Assembly (NCBI RefSeq): GCF_002754195.1 | Contig: NZ_PEEU01000001.1 | Span: 3,286,001-3,350,000, forward strand | Source: Flavobacterium sp. 9 | GTDB lineage: Bacteria; Bacteroidota; Bacteroidia; Flavobacteriales; Flavobacteriaceae | Length of the DNA stretch: 64,000 nucleotides | Reading direction: 5' to 3' | Part shown: positions 36,602 through 45,732 of the stretch, piece by piece | Layout of the letters: each line of letters opens with the position of its first letter | Position numbering within the stretch: the stretch's first letter is position 1 | The notes under the pieces: generated by a model | The model's input: the letters and a program-made list of their open reading frames with translations, nothing else | The model's database searches: none | What the model was told of the DNA's origin: nothing | Program-made: the position numbers and the translations under genes

Positions 36602-38041
36602 TTAATTTTTGTTGATAACGCTTAGAATTGTCTCTAAACTTGGTGTAATCAAATCTGTAATTGGTTTTGGATAAAATCCGAAGAAAATTAAAACCACAAT
36701 AATTACTACTAATGAAATTCCTTCATTAACAGAAACATCTGCAAAAGTTTTAGTATTAGTTTCTCCTAACATTACATTTTGAAACATTTTAAGCATATAA
36801 TAAGCTCCTAAAATAATAGTTGTTCCGCCAAAAACAGCAAACCAAATATTAATTTGAGAAAGACTATACAAAACAGTAAACTCTCCAACGAAATTAAAAG
36901 TACTTGGCAAAGCTACAGAAGCTAATACCAAAATTAAAAACATAGAAGTGAATTTTGGAGATTGTGTACGAATACCTCCTAAATGTGAAATTTCTCTTGT
37001 TTCATATCTTCTGAAAATAATTTCGGCAGCAAAAAACAATCCAACTACTACAAAACCGTGAGCGATCATTTGTAAAACAGCTCCACGTAAACCGTCAATA
37101 GTTAACGTGTAAGTTCCTGCAGCAATTAATCCAACGTGCGCAAGAGATGAATAAGCTAATAATTTCTTTAAATCTTTTTGTCTTAAAGCTACGATTGATC
37201 CGTATATAACTCCGGCAATTCCTAAAGCAATAAAGATATTCATGTATTCTTTTGCAGCCAATGGTGCAATTGGCAATTGCCAACGAATAACACTGTATAA
37301 TCCCATTTTTAGCATAATACCAGATAAAAGCATTGTTCCAACTGTTGGTGCTTTTTGGTACACATTTGCCTGCCATGTATGGAAAGGAATAATTGGAATT
37401 TTAATAGCATAAGCTAAAAAGAAAGCTAAGAAAATCCAAAGTTGCTCAGAAGCTGATAAGTCTAATTTGTATAAATCTTCGATTAAGAAACTTCCAGCTT
37501 TTTGGTATAAATAGATGAAAGCAATTAACATGAATAACGAACCTGCAAGTGTGTAGATAAAGAATTTAACTACTGCTTTTCTGCGTTCTTCCGCATCACC
37601 ATTACCCCAAATAAGAGCAATGAAGTAAATAGGAATAAGCGCTAACTCCCAGAAAATATAATATAATAGACCATCTGCTGCAAGGAAAGTTCCTGTCATA
37701 GCAAAAGCCATAAATAAAATTAAAGCATAAAAAGCTTTTGAATTTTTATATTCATTTCCAAAAGAAGAGAATATAATAATTGGCGTCAAAGCTATAGTTA
37801 ACAATAACATTGCGATTCCTAAACCATCTGCATTTAGCGCAAATGAAATTTTAGGTTGTGTAATCCAAGCGTTGATCAAACTGATGTTTTCGCCTGCACA
37901 AAAATGATTTAATAAAACAATTGAACAACCTAAAGCCGCCAAACTAAAGAACAAAGCTACTTTTGATGCTAGTTTGTCACCAACAAAATAAGTGGCAAAT
38001 GCACCAATTAGAAGAATAATTAATATAAGAGAAACGTTCAT
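36602..38041 (-). CDS. nuoM: NADH-quinone oxidoreductase subunit M
   Basis: A 479-residue antiporter-like complex I subunit with about 14 helices. Diagnostic segments: the conserved Glu region YYIFWELALIPIYFIALIWG, the lysine/His channel motif KIPIIPFHTWQANVYQKAPT, and KKLLAYSSLAHVGLI. It is located between nuoL and nuoN, 10 bp from nuoL. A proton-translocation module of the membrane arm. Confidence 0.97.
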   Translation of the reverse strand: MNVSLILIILLIGAFATYFVGDKLASKVALFFSLAALGCSIVLLNHFCAGENISLINAWITQPKISFALNADGLGIAMLLLTIALTPIIIFSSFGNEYKNSKAFYALILFMAFAMTGTFLAADGLLYYIFWELALIPIYFIALIWGNGDAEERRKAVVKFFIYTLAGSLFMLIAFIYLYQKAGSFLIEDLYKLDLSASEQLWIFLAFFLAYAIKIPIIPFHTWQANVYQKAPTVGTMLLSGIMLKMGLYSVIRWQLPIAPLAAKEYMNIFIALGIAGVIYGSIVALRQKDLKKLLAYSSLAHVGLIAAGTYTLTIDGLRGAVLQMIAHGFVVVGLFFAAEIIFRRYETREISHLGGIRTQSPKFTSMFLILVLASVALPSTFNFVGEFTVLYSLSQINIWFAVFGGTTIILGAYYMLKMFQNVMLGETNTKTFADVSVNEGISLVVIIVVLIFFGFYPKPITDLITPSLETILSVINKN

Positions 38042-38051
38042 AGTTGTAAAA

Positions 38052-39935
38052 TTATTTAGCTAAAAATATATAGGAAACAATGGCACAAAGCCCCAAAACA
38101 AATGCAAAAAGATATAATCCGATACTTCCGTTTTGTAGTTTTTTACCTTGAAAAGCTAGTTCGTTAGTTACTTTTCCTAATCCAAAAACAAGAGCAGATA
38201 AACCTGTCTCAATATAGTCTCTGAAAAATCTTGATAATCCGTTAATAGAGCGAACAAATATTGCATCGTAAGCTTCGTCTACATAATATTTATTATATAA
38301 TACTTTGGTTAAACCAGTAATATTTTCATCTGCTTCCGGAACATTATCTTGTTTGAAGTATTTAATGTAAGCAATTAAAATACCTAATAATCCACCTAAA
38401 ACAGCAACTCCCATCAAAGTATATTCTGTTGTACCTAAATGATGTTCTTCACCAGCTACTTTTGTGAAAAGAGGCGCTAAATATTCATTTAACCAGCTAT
38501 TTCCAGGTAAGCTAATGATTCCGCCAAAAGTTGCAAGAATAGCTAAAATAATTAAAGGGAAAGTAATCAATCCGTCACTTTCATGTAAGTGATGTTTTTG
38601 TTCTTCAGTTCCTCTAAAGTCTTTAAAGAAAGTAAGGAACATCAATCTAAACATATAAAATGCTGTCATGATTGAAGCAATAGATCCAACTACATATAAT
38701 GCTTTACTATGGTGGAAAGCAGTCATTAAAATTTCATCTTTAGAGAAGAAACCAGAGAAAAACGGAACACCTGAAATTGCTAATGATGAAATTAACATTG
38801 TCCAGAAAGTGATTGGCATTGCTTTACGCAAACCGCCCATTTTACGCATATCTTGTTCTCCGTGCAAACCGTGAATTACAGATCCTGAACCTAAGAATAA
38901 ACAAGCTTTAAAGAAAGCGTGTGTTATTACGTGGAAAACAGCTACTTCATAAGCACCAAATCCTAATGCTAAAAACATTAATCCTAATTGAGAAACAGTA
39001 GAATAAGCAAGTACTTTTTTAATATCAGTTTGAACCAAGCCAATTGTTGCAGCAACTAATGAAGTGATAGCTCCAATTACAGCAATAACAGTTTGAACGT
39101 CCGGTGCTAAATCAAATACAAAGTTTAATCTTGTTACCATAAAGATACCAGCAGTAACCATTGTTGCAGCGTGAATCAATGCAGAAACCGGAGTTGGTCC
39201 AGCCATCGCATCAGGTAACCAAGTGTATAATGGGATTTGTGCAGACTTACCACAAGCTCCAATAAATAAACATAAAGCAGCTAATGAAAGCAACGGTATA
39301 TTTAAGTTTGTTGCTCCGGCAATTGCAGTTTTTAAAGTTGCATAATCTAATGTTGAAAACATTGAACCAATAATGAACATTCCGATTAAAAGACCTAAAT
39401 CTCCAATTCTGTTCATGATGAAAGCTTTTTTCGCAGCATCATTGTAATCCTGGTTTTTATGCCAAAATCCAATTAATAAGTACGAACAAAGTCCAACACC
39501 TTCCCAACCAATAAATAAAACTAATAAGTTACTTCCAATTACAAGTGTAATCATGAAGAACACGAAAAGATTTAAATATGCAAAAAACTTGTGCATATTT
39601 TCGTCATCGTGCATATAACTAATAGAGTATAAGTGTATCAATGAACCAATACCAGTTACAAAAAGCAACCAAAGCAATGATAATTGATCTAATAAAAATC
39701 CAAGATTGATATGTAAATTACTAATTTGAATCCAGTCAAATAAAGTAACCTGAATGGCTTGTTTTGTTTGGCTAATTTGATTGAAAAAGAAAAGTGTAAC
39801 AGCAAAAGAAACTACTACAGCGGCAGTCCCGATGATTCCTGAAACTGTTTTTCCTAAGCTCTTGCCAAAGAAAACATTGATTAAAAATCCTAAAAAAGGA
39901 GATAAAACTAAAAGTAAAGCTAAATTGGTATCCAT
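38052..39935 (-). CDS. nuoL: NADH-quinone oxidoreductase subunit L
   Basis: The distal proton-pumping subunit of complex I, 627 residues with about 16 helices. Key segments: LFIGWEGVGLCSYLLIGFW (conserved Glu), SAQIPLYTWLPDAMAGPTPV followed by SALIHAATMVTAG, KKVLAYSTVSQLGLM, and a long C-terminal amphipathic region (about 520-627) fitting the lateral helix HL. It starts 6 bp from the nuoK stop. Normal size. Confidence 0.97.
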   Translation of the reverse strand: MDTNLALLLVLSPFLGFLINVFFGKSLGKTVSGIIGTAAVVVSFAVTLFFFNQISQTKQAIQVTLFDWIQISNLHINLGFLLDQLSLLWLLFVTGIGSLIHLYSISYMHDDENMHKFFAYLNLFVFFMITLVIGSNLLVLFIGWEGVGLCSYLLIGFWHKNQDYNDAAKKAFIMNRIGDLGLLIGMFIIGSMFSTLDYATLKTAIAGATNLNIPLLSLAALCLFIGACGKSAQIPLYTWLPDAMAGPTPVSALIHAATMVTAGIFMVTRLNFVFDLAPDVQTVIAVIGAITSLVAATIGLVQTDIKKVLAYSTVSQLGLMFLALGFGAYEVAVFHVITHAFFKACLFLGSGSVIHGLHGEQDMRKMGGLRKAMPITFWTMLISSLAISGVPFFSGFFSKDEILMTAFHHSKALYVVGSIASIMTAFYMFRLMFLTFFKDFRGTEEQKHHLHESDGLITFPLIILAILATFGGIISLPGNSWLNEYLAPLFTKVAGEEHHLGTTEYTLMGVAVLGGLLGILIAYIKYFKQDNVPEADENITGLTKVLYNKYYVDEAYDAIFVRSINGLSRFFRDYIETGLSALVFGLGKVTNELAFQGKKLQNGSIGLYLFAFVLGLCAIVSYIFLAK

Positions 39936-39941
39936 TTCTAT

Positions 39942-40262
39942 TTATCCTTTTAAATTTTTTAAATTATCGATACTAATCGAACCTAAATTTCTAAAGATCG
40001 AAACTAAAATAGCCAATCCAACTGCAACTTCTGCTGCAGCAACTGCCATCGAGAAGAATACAAAGACTTGTCCTTGTGCATCTTGATGATAAGTTGAAAA
40101 AGCAACAAATAAAAGGTTAACAGCATTCAACATGATTTCGATAGACATGAAAACGATAATAGCATTTCGTCTGTACAATACACCAAAAATACCAATACAG
40201 AAAAGTACAACACTTAAAAAGATGTAGTTTTCAATACCTATTTGATTTAATATATTACCCAT
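39942..40262 (-). CDS. nuoK: NADH-quinone oxidoreductase subunit K
   Basis: A small complex I membrane subunit of 106 residues with three helices. Two membrane-embedded glutamates of the family are visible ([17 protein letters not shown] and the AEVAVGLAI segment). Its start codon overlaps the stop region of nuoJ (shared base at 40262), indicating translational coupling. Confidence 0.96.
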   Translation of the reverse strand: MGNILNQIGIENYIFLSVVLFCIGIFGVLYRRNAIIVFMSIEIMLNAVNLLFVAFSTYHQDAQGQVFVFFSMAVAAAEVAVGLAILVSIFRNLGSISIDNLKNLKG

Positions 40263-40801
40263 TATTTATTTAATTTTTCTTTTTTAGACAATAATACAGT
40301 TCCAATCATGGCTACTAAAAGCAAGATAGAAGCAAATTCAAACGGAACCATATATTCGTTCAATAATATTTTACCAAGAACCTCGATCGATTGGAAATCT
40401 TCACCAGTTGAATCATATTCTCCAACAATTGGTTTAGAGTTAATGAAAATGGCAATCAGTACAACACAAATCAAACAGAAAGAAACAATAGCGCCTAAAC
40501 GTGTAATTCTAGGTCGGTGTACTTCTCGTTGTTCGTTCAGATTCATTAACATAATCGTAAACAGGAAAAGAATCATAATCGCTCCAGAGTAGACTATTAT
40601 ATGTACGACAGCCAAAAATTGAGCGTTTAATAATAAATAGTGACCAGCAATCGAAAAAAAACAGATTACCAAGTAAATAGCACTATGAATTGGGTTTCTA
40701 CTAAAAATAGTCAAAAAAGCGGTAATTACCGTAATAAACGCTAAGAAACAAAATACAACTTGTACAGTTGTTGCGTGAGCAAAATCAGGAATATGTATCA
40801 T
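40262..40801 (-). CDS. nuoJ: NADH-quinone oxidoreductase subunit J
   Basis: A 179-residue complex I membrane subunit with five helices. Family hallmarks are [26 protein letters not shown] helix 2 and the pi-bulge helix [20 protein letters not shown]. It directly abuts nuoI (no spacer) and overlaps nuoK by one base. Involved in coupling quinone reduction to the proton-pumping arm. Confidence 0.96.
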   Translation of the reverse strand: MIHIPDFAHATTVQVVFCFLAFITVITAFLTIFSRNPIHSAIYLVICFFSIAGHYLLLNAQFLAVVHIIVYSGAIMILFLFTIMLMNLNEQREVHRPRITRLGAIVSFCLICVVLIAIFINSKPIVGEYDSTGEDFQSIEVLGKILLNEYMVPFEFASILLLVAMIGTVLLSKKEKLNK

Positions 40802-41347
40802 TTAGTTAGCATTATTAAGTTGAGCGTTTTTGATTGCCACATCAAGAGGCATCACTAATCTGTCTTTTCCAAAAATGAAGTCTTCTCTTTCATAGCTTGA
40901 AGGAACTAAAACTTTTGAAGTCGTCAAATAAATAGCATCTTTTGGACAAGCTTCTTCACATAAACCACAGAAAATACAACGTAACATATTGATTTCATAT
41001 ATCGAAGCATATTTTTCTTCTCTGTACAAATGTTTTTCATCTGCCTTACGTTCTGCAGCTTTCATTGTGATTGCTTCAGCCGGACATGATAAAGCACATA
41101 ATCCGCAAGCAGTACAATTTTCACGACCTTGTTCATCACGTTTCAACTGGTGTTGACCACGATAAACAGGACTCATTTCACGCACTTGCTCAGGATAGTG
41201 AATAGTTACTTTTTTTCTGAATAAGTGTTTAAGTGTGATACCTAATCCTTTCACAATCGCCACAAGATACAATCGTTCCCAAAAAGTCATCTCTTTGTTA
41301 GAGACCATCTTTTTTCTACCCGATAATGATATAGTTTCTATTGACAT
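40802..41347 (-). CDS. nuoI: NADH-quinone oxidoreductase subunit I
   Basis: A peripheral-arm ferredoxin-like subunit of complex I carrying clusters N6a and N6b. Two 4Fe-4S motifs are visible: CTACGLCALSCP and CIFCGLCEEACP. The start is placed at 41347 (MSIETISLSG); an ATG nine codons upstream (41374) is possible but leads into unconserved sequence. A family A hairpin repeat occupies the 128-bp gap upstream before nuoH, an unusual interruption of an otherwise compact operon. Confidence 0.96.
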   Translation of the reverse strand: MSIETISLSGRKKMVSNKEMTFWERLYLVAIVKGLGITLKHLFRKKVTIHYPEQVREMSPVYRGQHQLKRDEQGRENCTACGLCALSCPAEAITMKAAERKADEKHLYREEKYASIYEINMLRCIFCGLCEEACPKDAIYLTTSKVLVPSSYEREDFIFGKDRLVMPLDVAIKNAQLNNAN

Positions 41348-41412
41348 TTTTAATGTATGGTTAATGATTCTCATTTGACGGTTAGATCAAATTTAAAATC
41401 TATTTTATTTTT

Positions 41413-41500
41413 TATTTGAAGCTAATCCTGCTATCCGCTGTATCTTTTATTTTTTTAAAGAAAAAAAATAAAAGGATGCCGCTTCTATCAGGGCTAGGGC
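41413..41500 (+). repeat. Double-hairpin repeat, family A copy 3, inside the nuo operon
   Basis: The inner stem pairs 41444-41456 (CTTTTATTTTTTT) with 41462-41474. The outer stem pairs AGC 41420-41422 plus CCTG 41427-41430 with CAGG 41489-41492 plus GCT 41493-41495, bulging TAAT. The C-to-T change on the left is matched by G-to-A on the right compared with copies 1 and 2. GCTATCC and TTCTAT are retained. It is antisense-oriented within the nuo transcript, between nuoH and nuoI. Confidence 0.85.
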
Positions 41501-41502
41501 TC

Positions 41503-42558
41503 TTAGAATCCTAAAGCTGCTGCGATATCGTGTCTTAAAATAACAGCACCTGTAATCATGATATTAATGATCGAAAGCGGAATTAAAATTCTCCATCCTA
41601 AATTCATTAATTGGTCATATCTAAATCTTGGAATTGTCCAACGTACCCACATATAAAAGAATATGAAGAAACATATTTTAACAAACAATACTGCGATTCC
41701 TAAAAGATTGGCAGTATTTACACCAACATTTTCTACCATCCAGCTCATTCCAGGATAATTATATCCACCAAAGAATAAAACAGAAATAATAGTTGCCGAG
41801 ATAAACATACTAGCATATTCAGCAAATAAATAGAATCCCATTTTCATGGATGAATATTCAGTATGGTAACCTCCAATTAATTCGTTTTCACATTCTGCTA
41901 AGTCAAAAGGAGTTCTGTTTGTTTCAGCAAACGAACAAATTAAGAAAATTAAGAATGATAAAGGTTGGTATAAAACATTCCAATGCCATTCTGGCTGTTG
42001 TAATGAGATTTCTTTTAAGCTTAAAGTTCCAGTCATCATTAATAAAGCAATCATTGATAATCCCATGGCAACTTCATAAGAAACCATTTGAGAAGCAGCA
42101 CGAATAGCTCCCATCAATGAAAATTTATTGTTAGATGCCCATCCACCAATCATAATACCATAAACACCTACTGAAAGTACTCCGAAGATGTATAATATAC
42201 CAATATTAATATCGGTTGCTTGTAAATAAACATCACGACCAAAAATATGTAATTTATCTCCCCACGGAATTACAGCACTTGTCATTAAAGCTGTACTCAT
42301 GGCAATTGCCGGTCCTACAACAAATAAAAATTTATTAGGTGTATTTGGGAAAAATTCTTCTTTAGAAAATAATTTCATACCATCTGCAAGAGGTTGCAAT
42401 AATCCTCCCCATCCTGCACGGTTTGGTCCAACACGATCCTGAAGATAAGCCGCAACTTTACGTTCAGCCCAAGTAGAGTACATGGCCATAATCATTGTGA
42501 TAGCGAAAACTACAACAATTACAACACTCTTTTCTATAATAAACGTACCATCTACCAT
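41503..42558 (-). CDS. nuoH: NADH-quinone oxidoreductase subunit H
   Basis: A 351-residue membrane subunit that forms much of the quinone-binding chamber of complex I, with about eight helices. Motifs: AYLQDRVGPNRAGWGG, then PLADGMKLFSKEEF, ETNRTPFDLAECENELIGGY (acidic E-channel residues), and RWTIPRFRYDQLMNLGW near the C-terminus. Its start is 2 bp from the nuoG stop, so it is co-translated. Confidence 0.97.
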   Translation of the reverse strand: MVDGTFIIEKSVVIVVVFAITMIMAMYSTWAERKVAAYLQDRVGPNRAGWGGLLQPLADGMKLFSKEEFFPNTPNKFLFVVGPAIAMSTALMTSAVIPWGDKLHIFGRDVYLQATDINIGILYIFGVLSVGVYGIMIGGWASNNKFSLMGAIRAASQMVSYEVAMGLSMIALLMMTGTLSLKEISLQQPEWHWNVLYQPLSFLIFLICSFAETNRTPFDLAECENELIGGYHTEYSSMKMGFYLFAEYASMFISATIISVLFFGGYNYPGMSWMVENVGVNTANLLGIAVLFVKICFFIFFYMWVRWTIPRFRYDQLMNLGWRILIPLSIINIMITGAVILRHDIAAALGF

Positions 42559-42560
42559 CG

Positions 42561-43592
42561 TTAAGAATTTTTGTTGTTTGTGTTTAATGGAATTTCAGCC
42601 ATACTAATTTTTTTACGGTCAATATCTCTACCCATAAGGATAGTTTTTTCAGTATCGATTTCTACTTTCTCTAATTTTTGAGTGTAGTTATTTTGGTTGA
42701 TAACAGAATCTTTTTCAAATTCTCTTGGTCCTTCAATAACCCAGTCATTTACATTTTTATGTTCAAAACGACAGCTGTTGCAAATGAATTCTTCCACTTC
42801 ATGGTACTCATCTTTACGACCAGTTACACGTTGAATTTCTCCACCAAACATCCAAACAGTAGTTTTTCCACAACATCCAGGCGTAGTACACTCTCTATGT
42901 GCATTGTAAGGTTTGTTGAACCAAACTCTTGATTTGAAACGGAAAGTTTTATCAGTCAATGCTCCAACAGGACAAACATCAATCATGTTTCCTGAAAATT
43001 CATTGTCAATAGCTTTTGAGATTCCAGTTGAAATATTAGCGTGATCACCACGATCTAATACTCCGTGAACTCTGTTGTCTGTCAATTGATCTGCAACTTG
43101 TACACATCTTTGACATAGAATACAACGGTTCATATGTAGTTGAATATTTGGACCAATATCTTCTGGTTCAAATGTTCTTTTTTCTTCAATAAAACGTGAT
43201 TTCGGATTTCCGTGCTCAAAACTTAAGTTTTGAAGATCACATTCACCAGCCTGATCACAAATAGGGCAATCTAACGGGTGATTGATTAATAAAAATTCTG
43301 TTACAGATTTACGAGCTTCTGTTACACGATCAGAAGATTTACTGTTTACTTCCATTCCGTCCATACATCCTGTTACACAAGATGCCATAAGTTTTGGCAT
43401 TGGTCTTGGGTCAGCCTCACTTCCTTTAGAAACTTCAACTAAACAACAACGACATTTTCCGCCGCTGCCTTTTAATTTTGAGTAATAGCACATGGCTGGC
43501 GGCACCAAATCTCCACCAATCATACGTGCAGCCTGCAGGATCGTTGTTCCTGGCTCTACGTCTATACTTTGACCGTCTATGGTTACTTTCAT
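42561..43592 (-). CDS. nuoG: Short NuoG-type Fe-S subunit of complex I
   Basis: A 343-residue subunit, much shorter than proteobacterial NuoG (about 900 residues). It keeps the N-terminal 2Fe-2S ferredoxin domain (MCYYSKLKGSGGKCRCCLVE), the His/Cys 4Fe-4S site (HPLDCPICDQAGECDLQ), the two CxxC-type sites (CILCQRCVQ; DVCPVGALTDK), and a last cysteine set (CTTPGCCGK; CNSCRFEHK). It lacks the molybdopterin-like C-terminal domain. The gene is intact with a normal stop 2 bp before nuoH, so this is a natural short form and not a local break. Electrons still have a complete cluster path to NuoI. Confidence 0.93.
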   Translation of the reverse strand: MKVTIDGQSIDVEPGTTILQAARMIGGDLVPPAMCYYSKLKGSGGKCRCCLVEVSKGSEADPRPMPKLMASCVTGCMDGMEVNSKSSDRVTEARKSVTEFLLINHPLDCPICDQAGECDLQNLSFEHGNPKSRFIEEKRTFEPEDIGPNIQLHMNRCILCQRCVQVADQLTDNRVHGVLDRGDHANISTGISKAIDNEFSGNMIDVCPVGALTDKTFRFKSRVWFNKPYNAHRECTTPGCCGKTTVWMFGGEIQRVTGRKDEYHEVEEFICNSCRFEHKNVNDWVIEGPREFEKDSVINQNNYTQKLEKVEIDTEKTILMGRDIDRKKISMAEIPLNTNNKNS

Positions 43593-43687
43593 CTCTTATT
43601 GATTTGAATGTTGAAAGTCGGAATATTGAAAAGAATTGCTGTCCTTTTTGATATTATTAACTTTATAACTTTCTGCTTTATATTTCT

Positions 43688-45058
43688 TTATACGATTACT
43701 TTACCGCCTACTAAATGTTTCACTTGCGAGAAAGGTTCAGCAACAAAGTGATCTCTGTGTTTTATTTTTTCAGGGAAACGAACGTGATATTCAAACTCAT
43801 CTCTAAAATGGCGAATCGCTGCTGCTACTGGCCAAGAAGCTGCATCACCTAATGGGCAAATTGTATTACCCTCGATTTTGCTTTGAATGCTCCACAATAA
43901 TTCGATATCTTCTTCACGGCCCTGACCGTTTTCGATTCTCCACAATATTTTTTCTAACCATCCAGTTCCTTCACGACAAGGAGTACATTGTCCGCAAGAT
44001 TCATGGTGATAAAAACGTGCAAAATTCCAAGTGTTTCTAACAACACATGCAGTGTCATTGTAAACGATAAATCCTCCAGAACCTAACATTGATCCGGTAG
44101 CAAAACCACCATCACTTAAAGATTCGTAAGTCATTAATCTGTCTTCTCCATTTGCTGTTTTGAAAATTAATTCAGCTGGTAAAATTGGCACAGAAGATCC
44201 TCCCGGTACAAATGCTTTCAGAGGTCTGCTAGAAGACATTCCGCCTAAGTATTCGTCAGAATTCATGAATTCGTCAACACTTAAACCTAATTCAATTTCA
44301 TAAACTCCCGGGTTTTTAATGTGTCCTGAAGCAGAAATTAATTTAGTTCCTGTTGAACGTCCAATACCGATTTTTGCATAATCATCACCAGAATTGTTGA
44401 TGATCCAAGGCACAGTTGCGATAGTTTCTACGTTATTTACCACAGTTGGATTTGCCCAAAGTCCTGATACCGCAGGGAATGGTGGTTTGATACGAGGATT
44501 TCCTCTTTTACCTTCCAAAGATTCGATAAGTGCAGTTTCTTCTCCACAAATATAAGCTCCGGCTCCACAGTGAACGTGTAATTCTAAATCGTAACCTGTT
44601 CCTAATATATTTTTTCCTAACCAACCGGCAGCTTTAGCTTCGGCGATTGCTCTTTCTAGTATTTTGAAAACCCACATATATTCTCCACGAATGTAGATAT
44701 ATGATAAGTTAGCGCCTAAGGCAAAACTTGAAGTGATCATTCCTTCGATCAATAAGTGAGGAATAAATTCCATCAAATAGCGATCTTTGAATGTTCCCGG
44801 TTCAGATTCATCGGCATTGCAAACTAAGTGTCTTGGTTTTCCTGATTTTTTGTCAATAAAACTCCATTTCATTCCGGCAGGGAAACCTGCACCACCACGA
44901 CCACGAAGTCCTGATTTTTTTACTTCTTCAACAACTTCATCTGGTGTAAGTGTTTTCAAAGCTTTTTCTACAGAAGCATAACCACCATTTTGGCGATATA
45001 CTTCGTAGGTTTTGATACCCGGAACATTGATTTTATCTAATAATATTTTCTGTGACAT
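43688..45058 (-). CDS. nuoF: NADH-quinone oxidoreductase subunit F
   Basis: A 456-residue subunit that binds NADH, FMN and cluster N3. The glycine-rich FMN/NADH motif is GLRGRGGAGFPAGMKWSF (near residue 55). The 4Fe-4S site is SCGQCTPCREGT, with the fourth Cys in TICPLGDAASWP. Starts 1 bp from the nuoE stop. Normal size. Confidence 0.97.
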   Translation of the reverse strand: MSQKILLDKINVPGIKTYEVYRQNGGYASVEKALKTLTPDEVVEEVKKSGLRGRGGAGFPAGMKWSFIDKKSGKPRHLVCNADESEPGTFKDRYLMEFIPHLLIEGMITSSFALGANLSYIYIRGEYMWVFKILERAIAEAKAAGWLGKNILGTGYDLELHVHCGAGAYICGEETALIESLEGKRGNPRIKPPFPAVSGLWANPTVVNNVETIATVPWIINNSGDDYAKIGIGRSTGTKLISASGHIKNPGVYEIELGLSVDEFMNSDEYLGGMSSSRPLKAFVPGGSSVPILPAELIFKTANGEDRLMTYESLSDGGFATGSMLGSGGFIVYNDTACVVRNTWNFARFYHHESCGQCTPCREGTGWLEKILWRIENGQGREEDIELLWSIQSKIEGNTICPLGDAASWPVAAAIRHFRDEFEYHVRFPEKIKHRDHFVAEPFSQVKHLVGGKVIV

Positions 45059-45059
45059 C

Positions 45060-45590
45060 TTATTTATCGTGTAATATTATTTTATCATCTCTACAATCAG
45101 CGATTAACTGATCGATTTTTTCTTCTGTCAATTTTTCTTTGTAGAAATCTCCTAACTGCATCATCGGAGCATATCCGCAAGCACCTAAACATTCTACACC
45201 AGCAATGGTAAACATTCCGTCTGGAGTTGTTTCACCCATTTTAATGCCTAATTTTTCAGAAGTATAATCCATTAAATTTTCGGCACCGCTTAAACAACAA
45301 CAAGAAGTTTGACAGAATTCGAACATGTATTTTCCAATTGGTTTTTGGTTGTACATGGTATAAAAAGTAACCACTTCGTAAACCTCAATTGGTTTGATGT
45401 GCAAAATTTCAGCAACTTTATCCTGTAACTCTGTACTTAACCAGTTGTCGTGAGCGTCTTGCACTTCGTGTAAAACAGGTAACAAAGCCGATTTTCTTTT
45501 GTCTTCAGGATAATGACTGATCAATTCATTGATGCGAGTCATCAATGCTTCAGTCATGTTTATTTCTTGTTTGTAATGTTTACGTTCCAT
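45060..45590 (-). CDS. nuoE: NADH-quinone oxidoreductase subunit E
   Basis: A 176-residue thioredoxin-fold 2Fe-2S subunit (cluster N1a) of the NADH dehydrogenase module. Cluster ligands lie in EFCQTSCCCLSGAEN and VECLGACGYAPMM. It starts at ATG 45590 (MERKHYKQEIN). The 142-bp gap before nuoD holds a heptamer tract, one of only a few wide gaps in the operon. Confidence 0.96.
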   Translation of the reverse strand: MERKHYKQEINMTEALMTRINELISHYPEDKRKSALLPVLHEVQDAHDNWLSTELQDKVAEILHIKPIEVYEVVTFYTMYNQKPIGKYMFEFCQTSCCCLSGAENLMDYTSEKLGIKMGETTPDGMFTIAGVECLGACGYAPMMQLGDFYKEKLTEEKIDQLIADCRDDKIILHDK

Positions 45591-45668
45591 TTTTATTTTA
45601 GATTTTAGATTTAAGACTTTCGATTTTAATCTGATGTCTTTAAATCCATATTCTGCAATCTTTTTTTA

Positions 45669-45731
45669 ATTTCAGATTTTACATTTCAGGTTTCAGATTT
45701 TTCAATCTGCAATCTAAAATCAACAATCTTT
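45669..45731. repeat. Heptamer-periodic tract between nuoD and nuoE
   Basis: Nine consecutive 7-bp units with no slip: five of the type ATTTNNN/GTTTNNN (45669-45703) followed by four of the type AATCNNN (45704-45731). The second type is reverse-complement-like to the first, so the tract can fold on itself. It ends 1 bp before the nuoD stop codon. Confidence 0.8.
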
Positions 45732-45732
45732 T

